In this document: positions 20,394-28,643 of the stretch, piece by piece
How positions within the stretch are numbered: position 1 is the first letter of the stretch
Layout: the number at the start of each line of letters is the position of its first letter
Assembly: GCF_019635465.1 (NCBI RefSeq)
Contig: NZ_JAHBZK010000010.1
Span: 1-64,000, forward strand
Direction: 5' to 3'
Origin: Hydrogenophaga sp.
GTDB taxonomy: Bacteria; Pseudomonadota; Gammaproteobacteria; Burkholderiales; Burkholderiaceae_C
Length of the DNA stretch: 64,000 nt
Position numbers and translations under genes: made by a program
Notes under the pieces: model-generated
Seen by the model: only the letters and a program-made list of their open reading frames with translations
The model's database searches: none
Told to the model about the DNA's origin: nothing

Positions 20394-20417
20394 CCCCGGT
20401 CTGACCGGGGTTTTTTT
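20394..20417 (+). terminator. Intrinsic terminator after the Bug gene
   Basis: CCCCGGT-CTG-ACCGGGG followed directly by seven T residues, 23 bases after the stop codon. Confidence 0.9.
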
Positions 20418-20540
20418 GTGGGGCATTGGTTGGCGCTATCCCTCAGGTGTGGGGTGGTTGGGCGCTTGATGCCATGGCAGCGGCACGTCAAGGCGCTAAG
20501 GTAGCGCTCGCTCGCTGGCAACGGGTTTCGGGAGCAGCAA

Positions 20541-21209
20541 GTGCCAGACCAAGACGACACCGTTCCGCCACCTATCCATCACCCGGTCGGTGCTGGGCCG
20601 AACGTGCCCAACGACGTGTCGCTCACCTTGCTCACGCAGGCCCGATTTGCCCTGGAGGCCAAGGACGTGGATGCGGCCGTGGCCGGCTTTCTGCGCGCGG
20701 CCGGCTTGCTGTCGGCGCAAGGCCTGCTGGCCGATGCGCAGGAGGCACGCCTGGCCGCAAGTGCCGCCCTCGTTGGGCACGATACGCAACGCGCGGAAGC
20801 CCTGTGGCTGGGACTGTGCCGGCTGGTACCGGCCAGCGGTGCAGCGGCGGCACAGCGCGGACTGCTGGGCGCGCGCATCGCGCTGGACCTTGGCCACCTG
20901 AGCGATGCCTTGCAACGTCTGGAACACGCGAGCGAAGGGGCACTCGACGTGCGCGACCCCATGGCCTACCTGGCCTGCGCCAGCCAGGCCGCTGCCGTGC
21001 ATGTGCAACTCGGTGAACGTGTGCTGGCCTACGGCAGGCTGGCCACGGCATGGGTTACCTTGTCCGACCTGATCGGCGCGGAGGCCGCCGCGCGTTGGGT
21101 TCGGCCATTGATGGTGGAGCTGCGCGCGGGCCTGGGCGAGGCCGAATTCAACCGCGTGAAACAGCGCTACGAAGCCGGGCGTCGCGGCGACGCAGGTAAC
21201 GCTGGGTAG
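20541..21209 (+). CDS. Hypothetical protein with TPR-like helices
   Basis: Protein of 222 residues from a GTG start preceded by GGGAG. It is Ala/Leu-rich and helical, with repeated patterns such as ARFALEAKDVDAAVAGFLRA and GARIALDLGHLSDALQRLEH that resemble tetratricopeptide repeats. No signal or membrane segment. It ends just before the convergent kynA. Function unknown. Confidence 0.7.
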   Translation: MPDQDDTVPPPIHHPVGAGPNVPNDVSLTLLTQARFALEAKDVDAAVAGFLRAAGLLSAQGLLADAQEARLAASAALVGHDTQRAEALWLGLCRLVPASGAAAAQRGLLGARIALDLGHLSDALQRLEHASEGALDVRDPMAYLACASQAAAVHVQLGERVLAYGRLATAWVTLSDLIGAEAAARWVRPLMVELRAGLGEAEFNRVKQRYEAGRRGDAGNAG

Positions 21210-21225
21210 AACGCCGACGAGTCGA

Positions 21226-22074
21226 TCAGAGGTCGGTGCGCAGTCGCCAGATCTCGGGGAACAGCACCACGTCGAGCATCTTGCGCAGGTAGCTCACGCC
21301 GCCCGTGCCACCGGTGCCGCGCTTGAAGCCGATCACGCGTTCCACCGTCGTCACATGGCGGAAGCGCCAGAGCCGGAAGGCGTCTTCCAGATCGGTGAGT
21401 TCTTCGCCCAGCTGGTACAGGTCCCAGTGCTGCTGCGGCGCGCGGTACACCTGCAACCAGGCCTGCTCGACGGCGTCGCTGGCCTCGTAGGCCTGGGTCC
21501 AGTCGCGCTCGGTATGGCTCTCGGGCACCGGCAAGCCGCGGCGTGACAGCAACCGCAGGCACTCGTCGTACAGCGAGGGCGATTCGTACGCCGCGCGCAC
21601 GGCTTGCATGCGATCGGGGTGGTGCGCGTGGGGCTGCAGCATCGCGGCGTTCTTGTTGCCCATTGCAAATTCGATGCAGCGGTATTGGTGACTCTGGAAG
21701 CCGCTTGAACGCGCGAGGTACGGACGCAGCGCAGAGTACTCGGGCGGCGTCATGGTCGCGAGCACATCCCAGGCATGCACCAGCTGCTCCATGATGCGGC
21801 TCACGCGCGCGAGCATCTTGAAGGCCGGTTGCAGTTCGTCGCGTGCCACGTGTGCAATGGCGGCGCGCAGCTCGTGCAGCATCAGCTTCATCCACAGTTC
21901 GCTGGTCTGGTGCTGCACGATGAAGAGCATCTCGTCGTGCGCGGGCGACAAGGGCTTTTGCGCACTCAGGATGGCGTCGAGCTGCAGGTAGTCGCCATAG
22001 CTCATGTCGCGGCTGAAATCGAGCTGGGCACGCTCTTCGCGCACCACGTCTTCGGGGCGTTGGTTCTCGTCCAT
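21226..22074 (-). CDS. kynA: Tryptophan 2,3-dioxygenase
   Basis: Protein of 282 residues, first enzyme of the kynurenine pathway (tryptophan to N-formylkynurenine). Family marks are [45 protein letters not shown] and the C-terminal haem-ligand region [20 protein letters not shown]. The ATG at 22074 lies 2 bases after the kynU stop; the frame upstream is antisense to kynU. Last gene of the leftward kynBUA operon. Confidence 0.97.
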   Translation of the reverse strand: MDENQRPEDVVREERAQLDFSRDMSYGDYLQLDAILSAQKPLSPAHDEMLFIVQHQTSELWMKLMLHELRAAIAHVARDELQPAFKMLARVSRIMEQLVHAWDVLATMTPPEYSALRPYLARSSGFQSHQYRCIEFAMGNKNAAMLQPHAHHPDRMQAVRAAYESPSLYDECLRLLSRRGLPVPESHTERDWTQAYEASDAVEQAWLQVYRAPQQHWDLYQLGEELTDLEDAFRLWRFRHVTTVERVIGFKRGTGGTGGVSYLRKMLDVVLFPEIWRLRTDL

Positions 22075-22076
22075 GG

Positions 22077-23357
22077 TCAGGTCACCGCGTGTTGCTGGTT
22101 GAACTCCGGGCGCTGCCACTCGCCAGACGCCAGCACCTGACGCAGGTGCTCGACCGCATGCCAGACGTCTTCGAAGCCCAGATAGAGCGGCGTGAAACCG
22201 AATCGCAGGATGTCGGCGTGGTGCTGGCCATCGCCCGCGCGGTAGTCGCCGATGACACCGCGCGCGATCAGGGCCTGCACGATGGCGTAGGCGCCTTCTG
22301 CCCTGGCCAGGCAGACCTGCGAACCGCGTTGTGCGTGCTCGCGCGGTGTCACCAATGACAGGCCTTGACCGGCGCAGCGTGCCTCGACCAGCTGGATGAA
22401 GAGGTCTGTGAGCGCCAGCGACTTGGCACGCAGCGCGGCCATACCGCCGAGCGGACCGACCGCCAGCACGGTCTGTACGCCGCACTCGAGCGCGGCCAGG
22501 CTGATCATGGGTTGCGTGCCGCACTGGTAGCGCACGATGCCGCCGGCGGGCTGGTAGTCGGGTGTGAAGGCGAACGGGCGCTCGTGTCCCCACCAGCCGG
22601 CCAGGGGCTGCCAGCACTGGTCCGCATGACGTGGATGCACCCACACGAAGGCCGGCGCACCGGGCCCGCCGTTGAGGTACTTGTAGCCACAGCCCACCGC
22701 GAAGTCGGCGTCCGCCCCGGTGAGGTCCACCGGCACGGCGCCAGCGCTGTGGGCCAGGTCCCAGACCATCAGTGCGCCCGCGTCGTGCACCGCCTTCGTC
22801 ACGCTGGTCATGTCGTGCATGGCGCCGGTGCGGTAGTTCACATGGGTGAGCATGACGATGGCGAGCTTTTCGTCCTGCAGGGCCTGCGGAATTTCCTCGG
22901 GCTCGACCAGCACCAGTTCCCATCCCTTGTCCTTGCACAGGGCCTCGGCGATGTAGAGGTCGGTGGGGAAGTTGCTGCGCTCGCTGAGGATGCGCCAGCG
23001 GCCCGGACTGCGGCGTGCGCTGATGTTGAGCGCGGCGCTGAGCACCTTGAACAGGTTGATGCTGGTGCTGTCGGTGGCCACCGTGGTACCGGGCGCAGCG
23101 CCAATCAGTTGCGCGATCTGGTCGCCCACCTTGCGCGGCATCTCGAACCAGCCGGCGGTGTTCCAGCTGCGAATCAGGTCGCGGCCCCATTCCTGCGTCA
23201 CCACCTCGGCCACGCGCGCAGGCGCGCTGCGCGGCATGACGCCCAGCGAGTTGCCATCGAGGTAGATGGTGTCGGCAGGGATGTCGAACTGATCGCGCAG
23301 GCTGCGCAAGGGATCTTGCGCGTCGAGCGCGCGGCAATGGTCGAGGTCCAGGTTCAT
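22077..23357 (-). CDS. kynU: Kynureninase
   Basis: Protein of 426 residues, PLP-dependent, cleaving kynurenine to anthranilate and alanine. [12 protein letters not shown] is the family start, [15 protein letters not shown] carries the PLP-pyridine Asp, and [16 protein letters not shown] holds the Schiff-base Lys. The ATG overlaps the kynB stop in ATGA, indicating translational coupling. Confidence 0.97.
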   Translation of the reverse strand: MNLDLDHCRALDAQDPLRSLRDQFDIPADTIYLDGNSLGVMPRSAPARVAEVVTQEWGRDLIRSWNTAGWFEMPRKVGDQIAQLIGAAPGTTVATDSTSINLFKVLSAALNISARRSPGRWRILSERSNFPTDLYIAEALCKDKGWELVLVEPEEIPQALQDEKLAIVMLTHVNYRTGAMHDMTSVTKAVHDAGALMVWDLAHSAGAVPVDLTGADADFAVGCGYKYLNGGPGAPAFVWVHPRHADQCWQPLAGWWGHERPFAFTPDYQPAGGIVRYQCGTQPMISLAALECGVQTVLAVGPLGGMAALRAKSLALTDLFIQLVEARCAGQGLSLVTPREHAQRGSQVCLARAEGAYAIVQALIARGVIGDYRAGDGQHHADILRFGFTPLYLGFEDVWHAVEHLRQVLASGEWQRPEFNQQHAVT

Positions 23358-23983
23358 GTCAGGGATCGCAGGATGGCACGCACGGGCGAGGCGTCGGCCG
23401 TGGTCAGTTTCAAGGGCAGGGCGATCAGCTCGTAGTCGCCTTCGGGGATGTCGTCGAGCAGCAGGTTTTCCAGCACGCGCAGGCCGCGTCGACGGATCAC
23501 CTGGTGGCTGTCGAGCGTCTTGCTGCTGGCGGGGTCGATGCTGGCGCTGTCGATGCCGATCAGCACCACGCCGCGATCGGCCAGCAGCTCGACGGTCTCG
23601 GGCGCAAAGGCCGGCAGGTCGTTGTCGAACGCGGCCTGTGGCATGTGTGGATAGGTGCGCACCAGCACGCGAGGGGGCAAATCGTGGAGAGCGTGCGCGA
23701 GGTGCTCTGGCCTGACCAGCGCGCCCACACCAATGGCGTGCACGACCCGGCAAGGCCCGATGAAGGCGTCGAGTGCGACGTCACCGATCGGCAGGCCTGC
23801 GGGGTCGTAGTGCAGCGGCGCATCGGCGTGCGCGCCCACGTGTGGCGAGAGCGTGATGGCGCTGACGTTGACCGGGCAGCCCGGTCCGATGCTGGCCACC
23901 CACTGCTGGCTGTACGCGGTGTCGCCCGGAAAGACCGGTGCGCCCGCATGCACGGGGGGGGAAATGTCCCAGAGCTTTTTCAT
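23354..23983 (-). CDS. kynB: Kynurenine formamidase (arylformamidase)
   Basis: Protein of 209 residues of the cyclase family, hydrolysing N-formylkynurenine. Start [21 protein letters not shown] and the zinc motif [12 protein letters not shown] are diagnostic; [17 protein letters not shown] is the second conserved block. The ATG at 23983 is chosen over one 8 codons upstream by family alignment from memory. First gene of kynBUA. Confidence 0.95.
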   Translation of the reverse strand: MKKLWDISPPVHAGAPVFPGDTAYSQQWVASIGPGCPVNVSAITLSPHVGAHADAPLHYDPAGLPIGDVALDAFIGPCRVVHAIGVGALVRPEHLAHALHDLPPRVLVRTYPHMPQAAFDNDLPAFAPETVELLADRGVVLIGIDSASIDPASSKTLDSHQVIRRRGLRVLENLLLDDIPEGDYELIALPLKLTTADASPVRAILRSLT

Positions 23984-24006
23984 GGCGCGGCGAAGGTAGC
24001 ACCGCA

Positions 24007-24039
24007 AAAATACCCGCGGTGTCGGTTAATGCCAACACC
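24007..24039 (-). promoter_or_regulatory. kynB promoter with overlapping palindrome
   Basis: Leftward TTGGCA (24030-24035) and TATTTT (24007-24012) are 17 bases apart. An interrupted palindrome with arms GGTGT-y-GG and CC-r-ACACC (24018-24039) covers the -35 box. KynR, an Lrp-type activator, controls kyn genes in some relatives, but no regulator gene is adjacent here, so the binding protein is unknown. Confidence 0.5.
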
Positions 24040-24062
24040 CGATCAAAAACTTCAGGTCTGAA

Positions 24063-24380
24063 CTATTTGACGACCGGACCGATCGGCCCCAGGCCGTGGC
24101 GCGCCCGGGCGCGGTCGCAGGCGTCGCTGCCCTCTTCAAACTCGCGACACGGCGAGGGCCGCCACTCGTAGATGCCGCAGGCCACCCGCTGGCCCACGCG
24201 GCCGGTGAGGGCCGCGCAGCGCGGCGGGGCGTGGTCGGTGCCGCGCATGCGCGCGATGCTCGCATTGACCTCGACCACCAGCCCGCCGGGCACGCAACCG
24301 CCCATGTCCTCCGTTTCGTGGACCGAAAAATCGACCCGGAAGCTGGCGCAGCAGGCGCCACAGTCGGTGCAGGCGCTCAC
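24063..24380 (-). CDS. YkgJ family cysteine-cluster protein
   Basis: Protein of 105 residues with the zinc/iron-chelating Cys pattern: CTDCGACC at the N-terminus, a central GGCVPG, RCAALTG, ACGIYEWRPSPCREF and a distal Cys in SDACDRAR. Function of this UPF0153-type family is unknown. The start overlaps the methyltransferase stop by 4 bases (ATGA), so the two are cotranslated. Confidence 0.88.
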   Translation of the reverse strand: MSACTDCGACCASFRVDFSVHETEDMGGCVPGGLVVEVNASIARMRGTDHAPPRCAALTGRVGQRVACGIYEWRPSPCREFEEGSDACDRARARHGLGPIGPVVK

Positions 24381-25309
24381 GGGGCCGTCTCCTTCACGAG
24401 CGCGGGCGCGCGATACACGAGTGCCTTCAGGGCGCGATCGGGCAGGGCATCGGCAAAGGCGTCGGGGTTGGCCAGGCGCTGCTCGAACACCAGCTCGGGC
24501 GCTGCCTCACGCATGGTGTCCTGCAGGAACGCGGGCGTCAGCTCGGGCGCATTGAGGCACAACAGCAAGCGACCACCGGGCACCAGCAGATCGGGCAGGC
24601 GGCGCATCAGGCGTGGGTAGTCCTTGGTTGCGACGAAGCTGCCCTTCTGGTAGCTCGGTGGGTCCACGATGACCAGTCCGTAGGGCCCGCTGCGCGTGAT
24701 GCGACCCCAGGTCTTGAAGATGTCGTGCGCCAGAAAACCGGCGCCGGCGCTCAAACCGTTGAGCGCATGGTTCTGTTGCGCGATGGCTATGGCGCCAGCG
24801 CTCATGTCCACATTGACCACCTGCCGCGCACCGCCTTGCAAGGCCACCACCGAGAACGCACCGGTGTAGGCAAACAGGTTGAGCACCTTGCACCCGGTGG
24901 CGTGCTCGCGCACCCATTGGCGACCCTCGGCCATGTCGAGAAAGAGCCCATGGTTCTGGCCGCGCAGCACATGCACGCGCAAGCGTGCGCCCCGCTCGTT
25001 GACCACATGCGGCTCGGGCACGCTGCCGGCCATCAGGCGGGTGTCGGTGCGGCCTTCGTGGCGGCACTGGAACACCCAGTTCAAGGTTTCGCCCGGGGCG
25101 ACCTCGGCCCAGCGGTGCGCGAGTGCGTCGTGCACGCGGGCCAGGTCCGCGTCGTCCACCGGCTTGAAGCTCGTGAGCAGCCAGACCGGGGGGTAGGCGT
25201 CCAGCGCCCAGTGTTCGCACCCCGGATGCAGCCCGCCACGGCCGTGGAAGACGCGGCGTGGTTCGCTGCCGGTTTCGATGCGCGCGATCGCGTCGAGCAA
25301 GGCTTGCAT
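24377..25309 (-). CDS. Class I SAM-dependent methyltransferase (RlmI/RlmK-like)
   Basis: Protein of 310 residues. The SAM-binding motif is KVLNLFAYTGAFSVVALQGG (about 140-160), followed by VVNVDMSAGAIAIAQQNHAL and the catalytic-type VIVDPPSYQKGSF. This matches COG1092-type 23S rRNA methyltransferases, but lacks the PUA domain of RlmI. The ATG at 25309 is used because upstream codons enter argF. Target base unknown. Confidence 0.8.
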   Translation of the reverse strand: MQALLDAIARIETGSEPRRVFHGRGGLHPGCEHWALDAYPPVWLLTSFKPVDDADLARVHDALAHRWAEVAPGETLNWVFQCRHEGRTDTRLMAGSVPEPHVVNERGARLRVHVLRGQNHGLFLDMAEGRQWVREHATGCKVLNLFAYTGAFSVVALQGGARQVVNVDMSAGAIAIAQQNHALNGLSAGAGFLAHDIFKTWGRITRSGPYGLVIVDPPSYQKGSFVATKDYPRLMRRLPDLLVPGGRLLLCLNAPELTPAFLQDTMREAAPELVFEQRLANPDAFADALPDRALKALVYRAPALVKETAP

Positions 25310-25344
25310 GGTCGGGCGCGGCGCGGTGGCGCCGCGCCAGTGGC

Positions 25345-26304
25345 TCAGGCGAGGCGCCCCAGCAGCAGGAACTCCATCAAGGCTTTCTGCGCGTGCATGC
25401 GGTTCTCGGCCTCGTCCCACACCACGCTCTGCGGCCCGTCGATGACTTCGGCCGAGACTTCCTCCCCGCGGTGCGCGGGCAGGCAATGCATGAAGAGTGC
25501 GTCCGGCCTGGCCAGTTGCATCATGGCCTCGTCCACGCACCACTGCGCAAAGGCGGCGCGGCGCACCTCGTTCTCGGCCTCGAAACCCATGCTGGTCCAC
25601 ACGTCGGTGGTGACCAGATCGGCGTCGGCACAGGCTTCGCGCGGGTCCTTGAACACCTTGAAGCAGTTGCGGTCGCTGATGCCGGCCAGCTCGGGGTTCA
25701 CCTCGTAGCCACTGGGGGTGCTCACGTGCACCGTGAACCCGAGCAACTCGGCCGCCTGCAGCCAGGTGTTGGCCATGTTGTTGCCATCGCCCACCCAGGC
25801 CACCACCTTGCCGCGGATCGCGTCCAGCGGTTGGCCGCTGGCGGCGGGGCGGTGCTCCACCAGGGTGAACAGGTCGGCCAGGATCTGGCAGGGGTGGAAC
25901 TCGTTTGTCAGACCGTTGATGACGGGCACGCGCGAATGCGCGGCGAAGGCCTCGATCTTGGCCTGCTCGTAGGTGCGGATCATCACCAGATCGACCATGC
26001 GGCTGATCACCCGTGCGCTGTCCTCGATCGGCTCGGCGCGGCCGAGCTGGCTGTCGCCCGTGGTCAGGTGCACCACCGAGCCGCCCATCTGGTACATGCC
26101 GGCCTCGAAACTCACCCGGGTGCGCGTGCTGGCCTTCTCGAAGATCAGCGCCAGCGTGCGGTCGGGGTCCGCAAAGGGTTGGTACTTTTCGACCGCCTTG
26201 AACTTGCGTTTGATGAAGGCAGCGCGCGCGAACAGATGGGCGTATTCGTCGGCGCTCAGGTCCTTGAACTGCAGGTAGTGGCGGATGCTCATGGGCGCGG
26301 TCAT
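25345..26304 (-). CDS. argF: Ornithine carbamoyltransferase
   Basis: Protein of 319 residues making citrulline from ornithine and carbamoyl phosphate. FEKASTRTRVSFE binds carbamoyl phosphate; FHPCQILADL, TDVWTSMG and MHCLPAHRGEE are the remaining OTC signatures. The start overlaps the argD stop by 4 bases (ATGA). Arginine biosynthesis, cytoplasmic trimer in the family. Confidence 0.97.
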   Translation of the reverse strand: MTAPMSIRHYLQFKDLSADEYAHLFARAAFIKRKFKAVEKYQPFADPDRTLALIFEKASTRTRVSFEAGMYQMGGSVVHLTTGDSQLGRAEPIEDSARVISRMVDLVMIRTYEQAKIEAFAAHSRVPVINGLTNEFHPCQILADLFTLVEHRPAASGQPLDAIRGKVVAWVGDGNNMANTWLQAAELLGFTVHVSTPSGYEVNPELAGISDRNCFKVFKDPREACADADLVTTDVWTSMGFEAENEVRRAAFAQWCVDEAMMQLARPDALFMHCLPAHRGEEVSAEVIDGPQSVVWDEAENRMHAQKALMEFLLLGRLA

Positions 26305-27500
26305 TCGGCGAGGAAGGCGGTGATCAGCGGCAGCAGGATGCCCACGAGTTCGTCGGCTTCTTCGGTGGTGATGATGAGTGGCGGCACCAGGCGCACCACG
26401 CTGTCGGCAGTGACCGACAGCAGCAGCCCGGCGTCGGCCGCACGCTGCACCAGCACGCCACAGGGCTTGGTCAGCTCGATGCCGATCATCAGGCCTTGGC
26501 CGCGGATTTCCTTCAGGCCGGCCTGGCCGGCGAGGCCCTTTTCAAGCGCCTCGCGCAGGTGCTTGCCCACGCGCGCGGCATTGGCCAGCAGACCGTCTTC
26601 TTCCATGATGCGGATGGTCTCGACGCCCGCGCGCATGGACAGCGGATTGCCGCCAAAGGTGGTGCCGTGGTTGCCCGGCTGGAAGATATTGGCGGCCTTG
26701 GGGCCGGCCACCACGGCGCCGATGGTCACGCCCGAGCCCAGACCTTTGGCCAACGGCATCACGTCGGGCACGATGCCCGCCCACTGGTGGGCGAACCACT
26801 TGCCGGTGCGGCCCATGCCGCATTGAACCTCGTCGATCATGAGCAGCCAGTCGCGCTCATCGCACAGGGCGCGCACGTCCTTGAGGTATTGCGCGCGCAT
26901 CGGGTTGACGCCGCCTTCGCCCTGGATGGTCTCGAAGAACACGGCGACCACGTTCGGGTTGTTGGCGGTGGCCTGCTTCAGGGTTTCGATGTCGTTGACC
27001 GGCACGCGCACGAAGCCCTCGACCAGCGGGCCGAAGCCGGCCTGCACCTTGGGGTTGCCGGTGGCCGACAGGGTGGCGATCGAGCGGCCGTGGAAGGCCT
27101 TTTCATAGACCACGATCTCGGGGCGTTCAATGCCTTTGTCGTGCCCGTACTTGCGCGCCAGCTTGAGCGCCGCCTCGTTGGCTTCCAGCCCGGTGCTGCA
27201 GAAAAAGACGTTGGTCATGCCCGAGCGCTCCACCAGCATCTGCGCCAGGCGTTCCTGGTCGGGCACGTGGTAGTAGTTGCTGCAGTGGATGAGCTTGGCG
27301 ATCTGGTCCTGCAGCGCGGGCACCAGCTTGGGGTGGGCGTGGCCCAGCGTGTTGACGGCGATGCCGGCCAGCCCGTCGAGGTATTCCTTGCCGTTGATGT
27401 CCCAGACCCGGCATCCTCGCCCGTGCGACAGCGCGATCGGCACGCGGCCGTAGGTGTTCATCACGTGGGGTGAGGCGACGGGCTTGAGCGCGGCGTTCAT
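26301..27500 (-). CDS. argD: Acetylornithine aminotransferase
   Basis: Protein of 399 residues, class III PLP aminotransferase. FFCSTGLEANEAALKLARKY, IDEVQCGMGRTGKWFAHQ and the Schiff-base Lys in MPLAKGLGSGVTIGA are visible. The ATG at 27500 (MNAALKP) is preferred to one 14 codons upstream. May also act as succinyldiaminopimelate aminotransferase. Operon argD-argF read leftward. Confidence 0.93.
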   Translation of the reverse strand: MNAALKPVASPHVMNTYGRVPIALSHGRGCRVWDINGKEYLDGLAGIAVNTLGHAHPKLVPALQDQIAKLIHCSNYYHVPDQERLAQMLVERSGMTNVFFCSTGLEANEAALKLARKYGHDKGIERPEIVVYEKAFHGRSIATLSATGNPKVQAGFGPLVEGFVRVPVNDIETLKQATANNPNVVAVFFETIQGEGGVNPMRAQYLKDVRALCDERDWLLMIDEVQCGMGRTGKWFAHQWAGIVPDVMPLAKGLGSGVTIGAVVAGPKAANIFQPGNHGTTFGGNPLSMRAGVETIRIMEEDGLLANAARVGKHLREALEKGLAGQAGLKEIRGQGLMIGIELTKPCGVLVQRAADAGLLLSVTADSVVRLVPPLIITTEEADELVGILLPLITAFLAE

Positions 27501-27667
27501 GCAAAGACTCCGGAAGCGGGCCAGAAAAAGAAATCGGCTCAACGCCTGGGATCAGGGGAGCCGCTGAAGCGCGATTGTAGGCACACGTTGTGTATGCCAC
27601 CGATGACAAGAAGGCATCAGAGCGATCGCCGCCGAGTGGGGTGGGAGGGACTCAGGGTATCCACCAG

Positions 27668-27679
27668 TCTTATATAAGA
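27668..27679. promoter_or_regulatory. Second TCTTATATAAGA palindrome, upstream of the DUF3579 gene
   Basis: Identical to the 12-mer at 2101-2112 in the gntR/mdh region. A TAGAAT -10-like box (27680-27685) abuts it on the right, so a bound protein would block rightward transcription of the DUF3579 gene. It also lies 168 bases upstream of argD on the other strand. Confidence 0.55.
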
Positions 27680-27770
27680 TAGAATTCTCGCGCCCCCGCC
27701 CGGCGATCCCGGCAGCGAGGTGGTCCGATTCCTGCACAGGCCGGTGACCTTCCGGCTTACCCTCCACCCG

Positions 27771-28088
27771 ATGGCAGCAACCCCGCCCAAGCAAGTCTTC
27801 ATCCAGGGCATCACCCGCGATGGACGCACGTTCCGCCCGAGCGACTGGGCCGAACGTCTGGCGGGCGTGATGAGTGGCTTTCGCCCCGGCGGCTCGACCC
27901 CGGGCAGCCACCTGAGCTACTCGCCCTGGTGCGTGCCCAACGTCATCAACGGCATCAAGTGCGTGGTGGTGCACAGCGACCTGCGCGAGGCAGAGCCCAT
28001 GGCCTGGGATTTCTGCATGAACTTCGCGCGCGACAACGAACTGCAGGTGGCGGACGCCTGCCTGCTCCCTGAGCCACCCAAGCGCTGA
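27771..28088 (+). CDS. DUF3579 family protein
   Basis: Protein of 105 residues, start MAATPPKQVFIQGITRDGR, with the family blocks FRPSDWAERLAGVMS, SYSPWCVPNVINGIKCVVV and AWDFCMNFARDN. Conserved across Betaproteobacteria with no known function. Single-gene unit between a GntR-type palindrome and a two-way terminator. Confidence 0.85.
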   Translation: MAATPPKQVFIQGITRDGRTFRPSDWAERLAGVMSGFRPGGSTPGSHLSYSPWCVPNVINGIKCVVVHSDLREAEPMAWDFCMNFARDNELQVADACLLPEPPKR

Positions 28089-28133
28089 ACCTGATCACTT
28101 TGCGTGGACGGCCCCTGACCGTCGGGGCAACAA

Positions 28134-28157
28134 AAAAGCCGTCTTGCGACGGCTTTT
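28134..28157. terminator. Bidirectional terminator between DUF3579 and rpsT
   Basis: AAAAGCCGTC-TTGC-GACGGCTTTT: a 10-bp stem ending in four or more A/T on both strands. It closes the DUF3579 gene rightward and rpsT leftward. Confidence 0.92.
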
Positions 28158-28227
28158 CTGCTTTGCTGGCAGCGCACCCGATTCAAACGGCAGGCCCTGT
28201 GCGGGCCCGGGCGGCTGAGGTGTGGGC

Positions 28228-28524
28228 TCAGGCTGCGGCAGCCAGGCCCTTGACCTTTGCGGACAGGCGGCTCTTGTCGCGAGCGGCCTTGTTCTTGTGG
28301 AAGATGCCCTTGTCGGCGATCGTGTCGACAACGGCTTGCATCTTGGCGAACAGCTCGGTGGCCTTGGCTTTGTCGCCAGCGACGACGGCCTTCTCGACGT
28401 TCTTCACCGCGGTGCGGTACTTGGAACGCAGCGAGCTGTTGGCGGCGTTGAGTTTGACGTCCTGGCGGGCGCGTTTGCGACCGGACGCCAGGCGGGGGTT
28501 CTTTTTCTTCGGCTTGGTGGCCAT
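28228..28524 (-). CDS. rpsT: 30S ribosomal protein S20
   Basis: Protein of 98 residues, strongly basic and helical ([20 protein letters not shown] start, [15 protein letters not shown] end), typical S20. The ATG at 28524 follows GAAGGAAC. An ideal TATAAT lies about 47 bases upstream. S20 binds 16S rRNA early in 30S assembly. Confidence 0.97.
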   Translation of the reverse strand: MATKPKKKNPRLASGRKRARQDVKLNAANSSLRSKYRTAVKNVEKAVVAGDKAKATELFAKMQAVVDTIADKGIFHKNKAARDKSRLSAKVKGLAAAA

Positions 28525-28570
28525 GGTGGTGTTCCTTCGGTGTTTGTGGATGTTGCCAGCAAAGCCCGCG

Positions 28571-28576
28571 ATTATA
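28571..28576 (-). promoter_or_regulatory. rpsT promoter -10 box
   Basis: Perfect TATAAT read leftward, in GGGCTATAATCGCGGG. No convincing -35 hexamer at 16-18 bases, so only the -10 is marked. Confidence 0.6.
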
Positions 28577-28643
28577 GCCCGGACCATCTTTGGCATCGGG
28601 CTGGGTCGCTGAACGGGGTTAGGGCGCGCTTACACTCGCCCCC

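Noticed and set aside
17990-20560. 856-codon leftward frame across the VWA, monooxygenase and Bug genes
   Set aside because: Antisense to three well-supported genes and rich in His, Arg and Gly with no domains.
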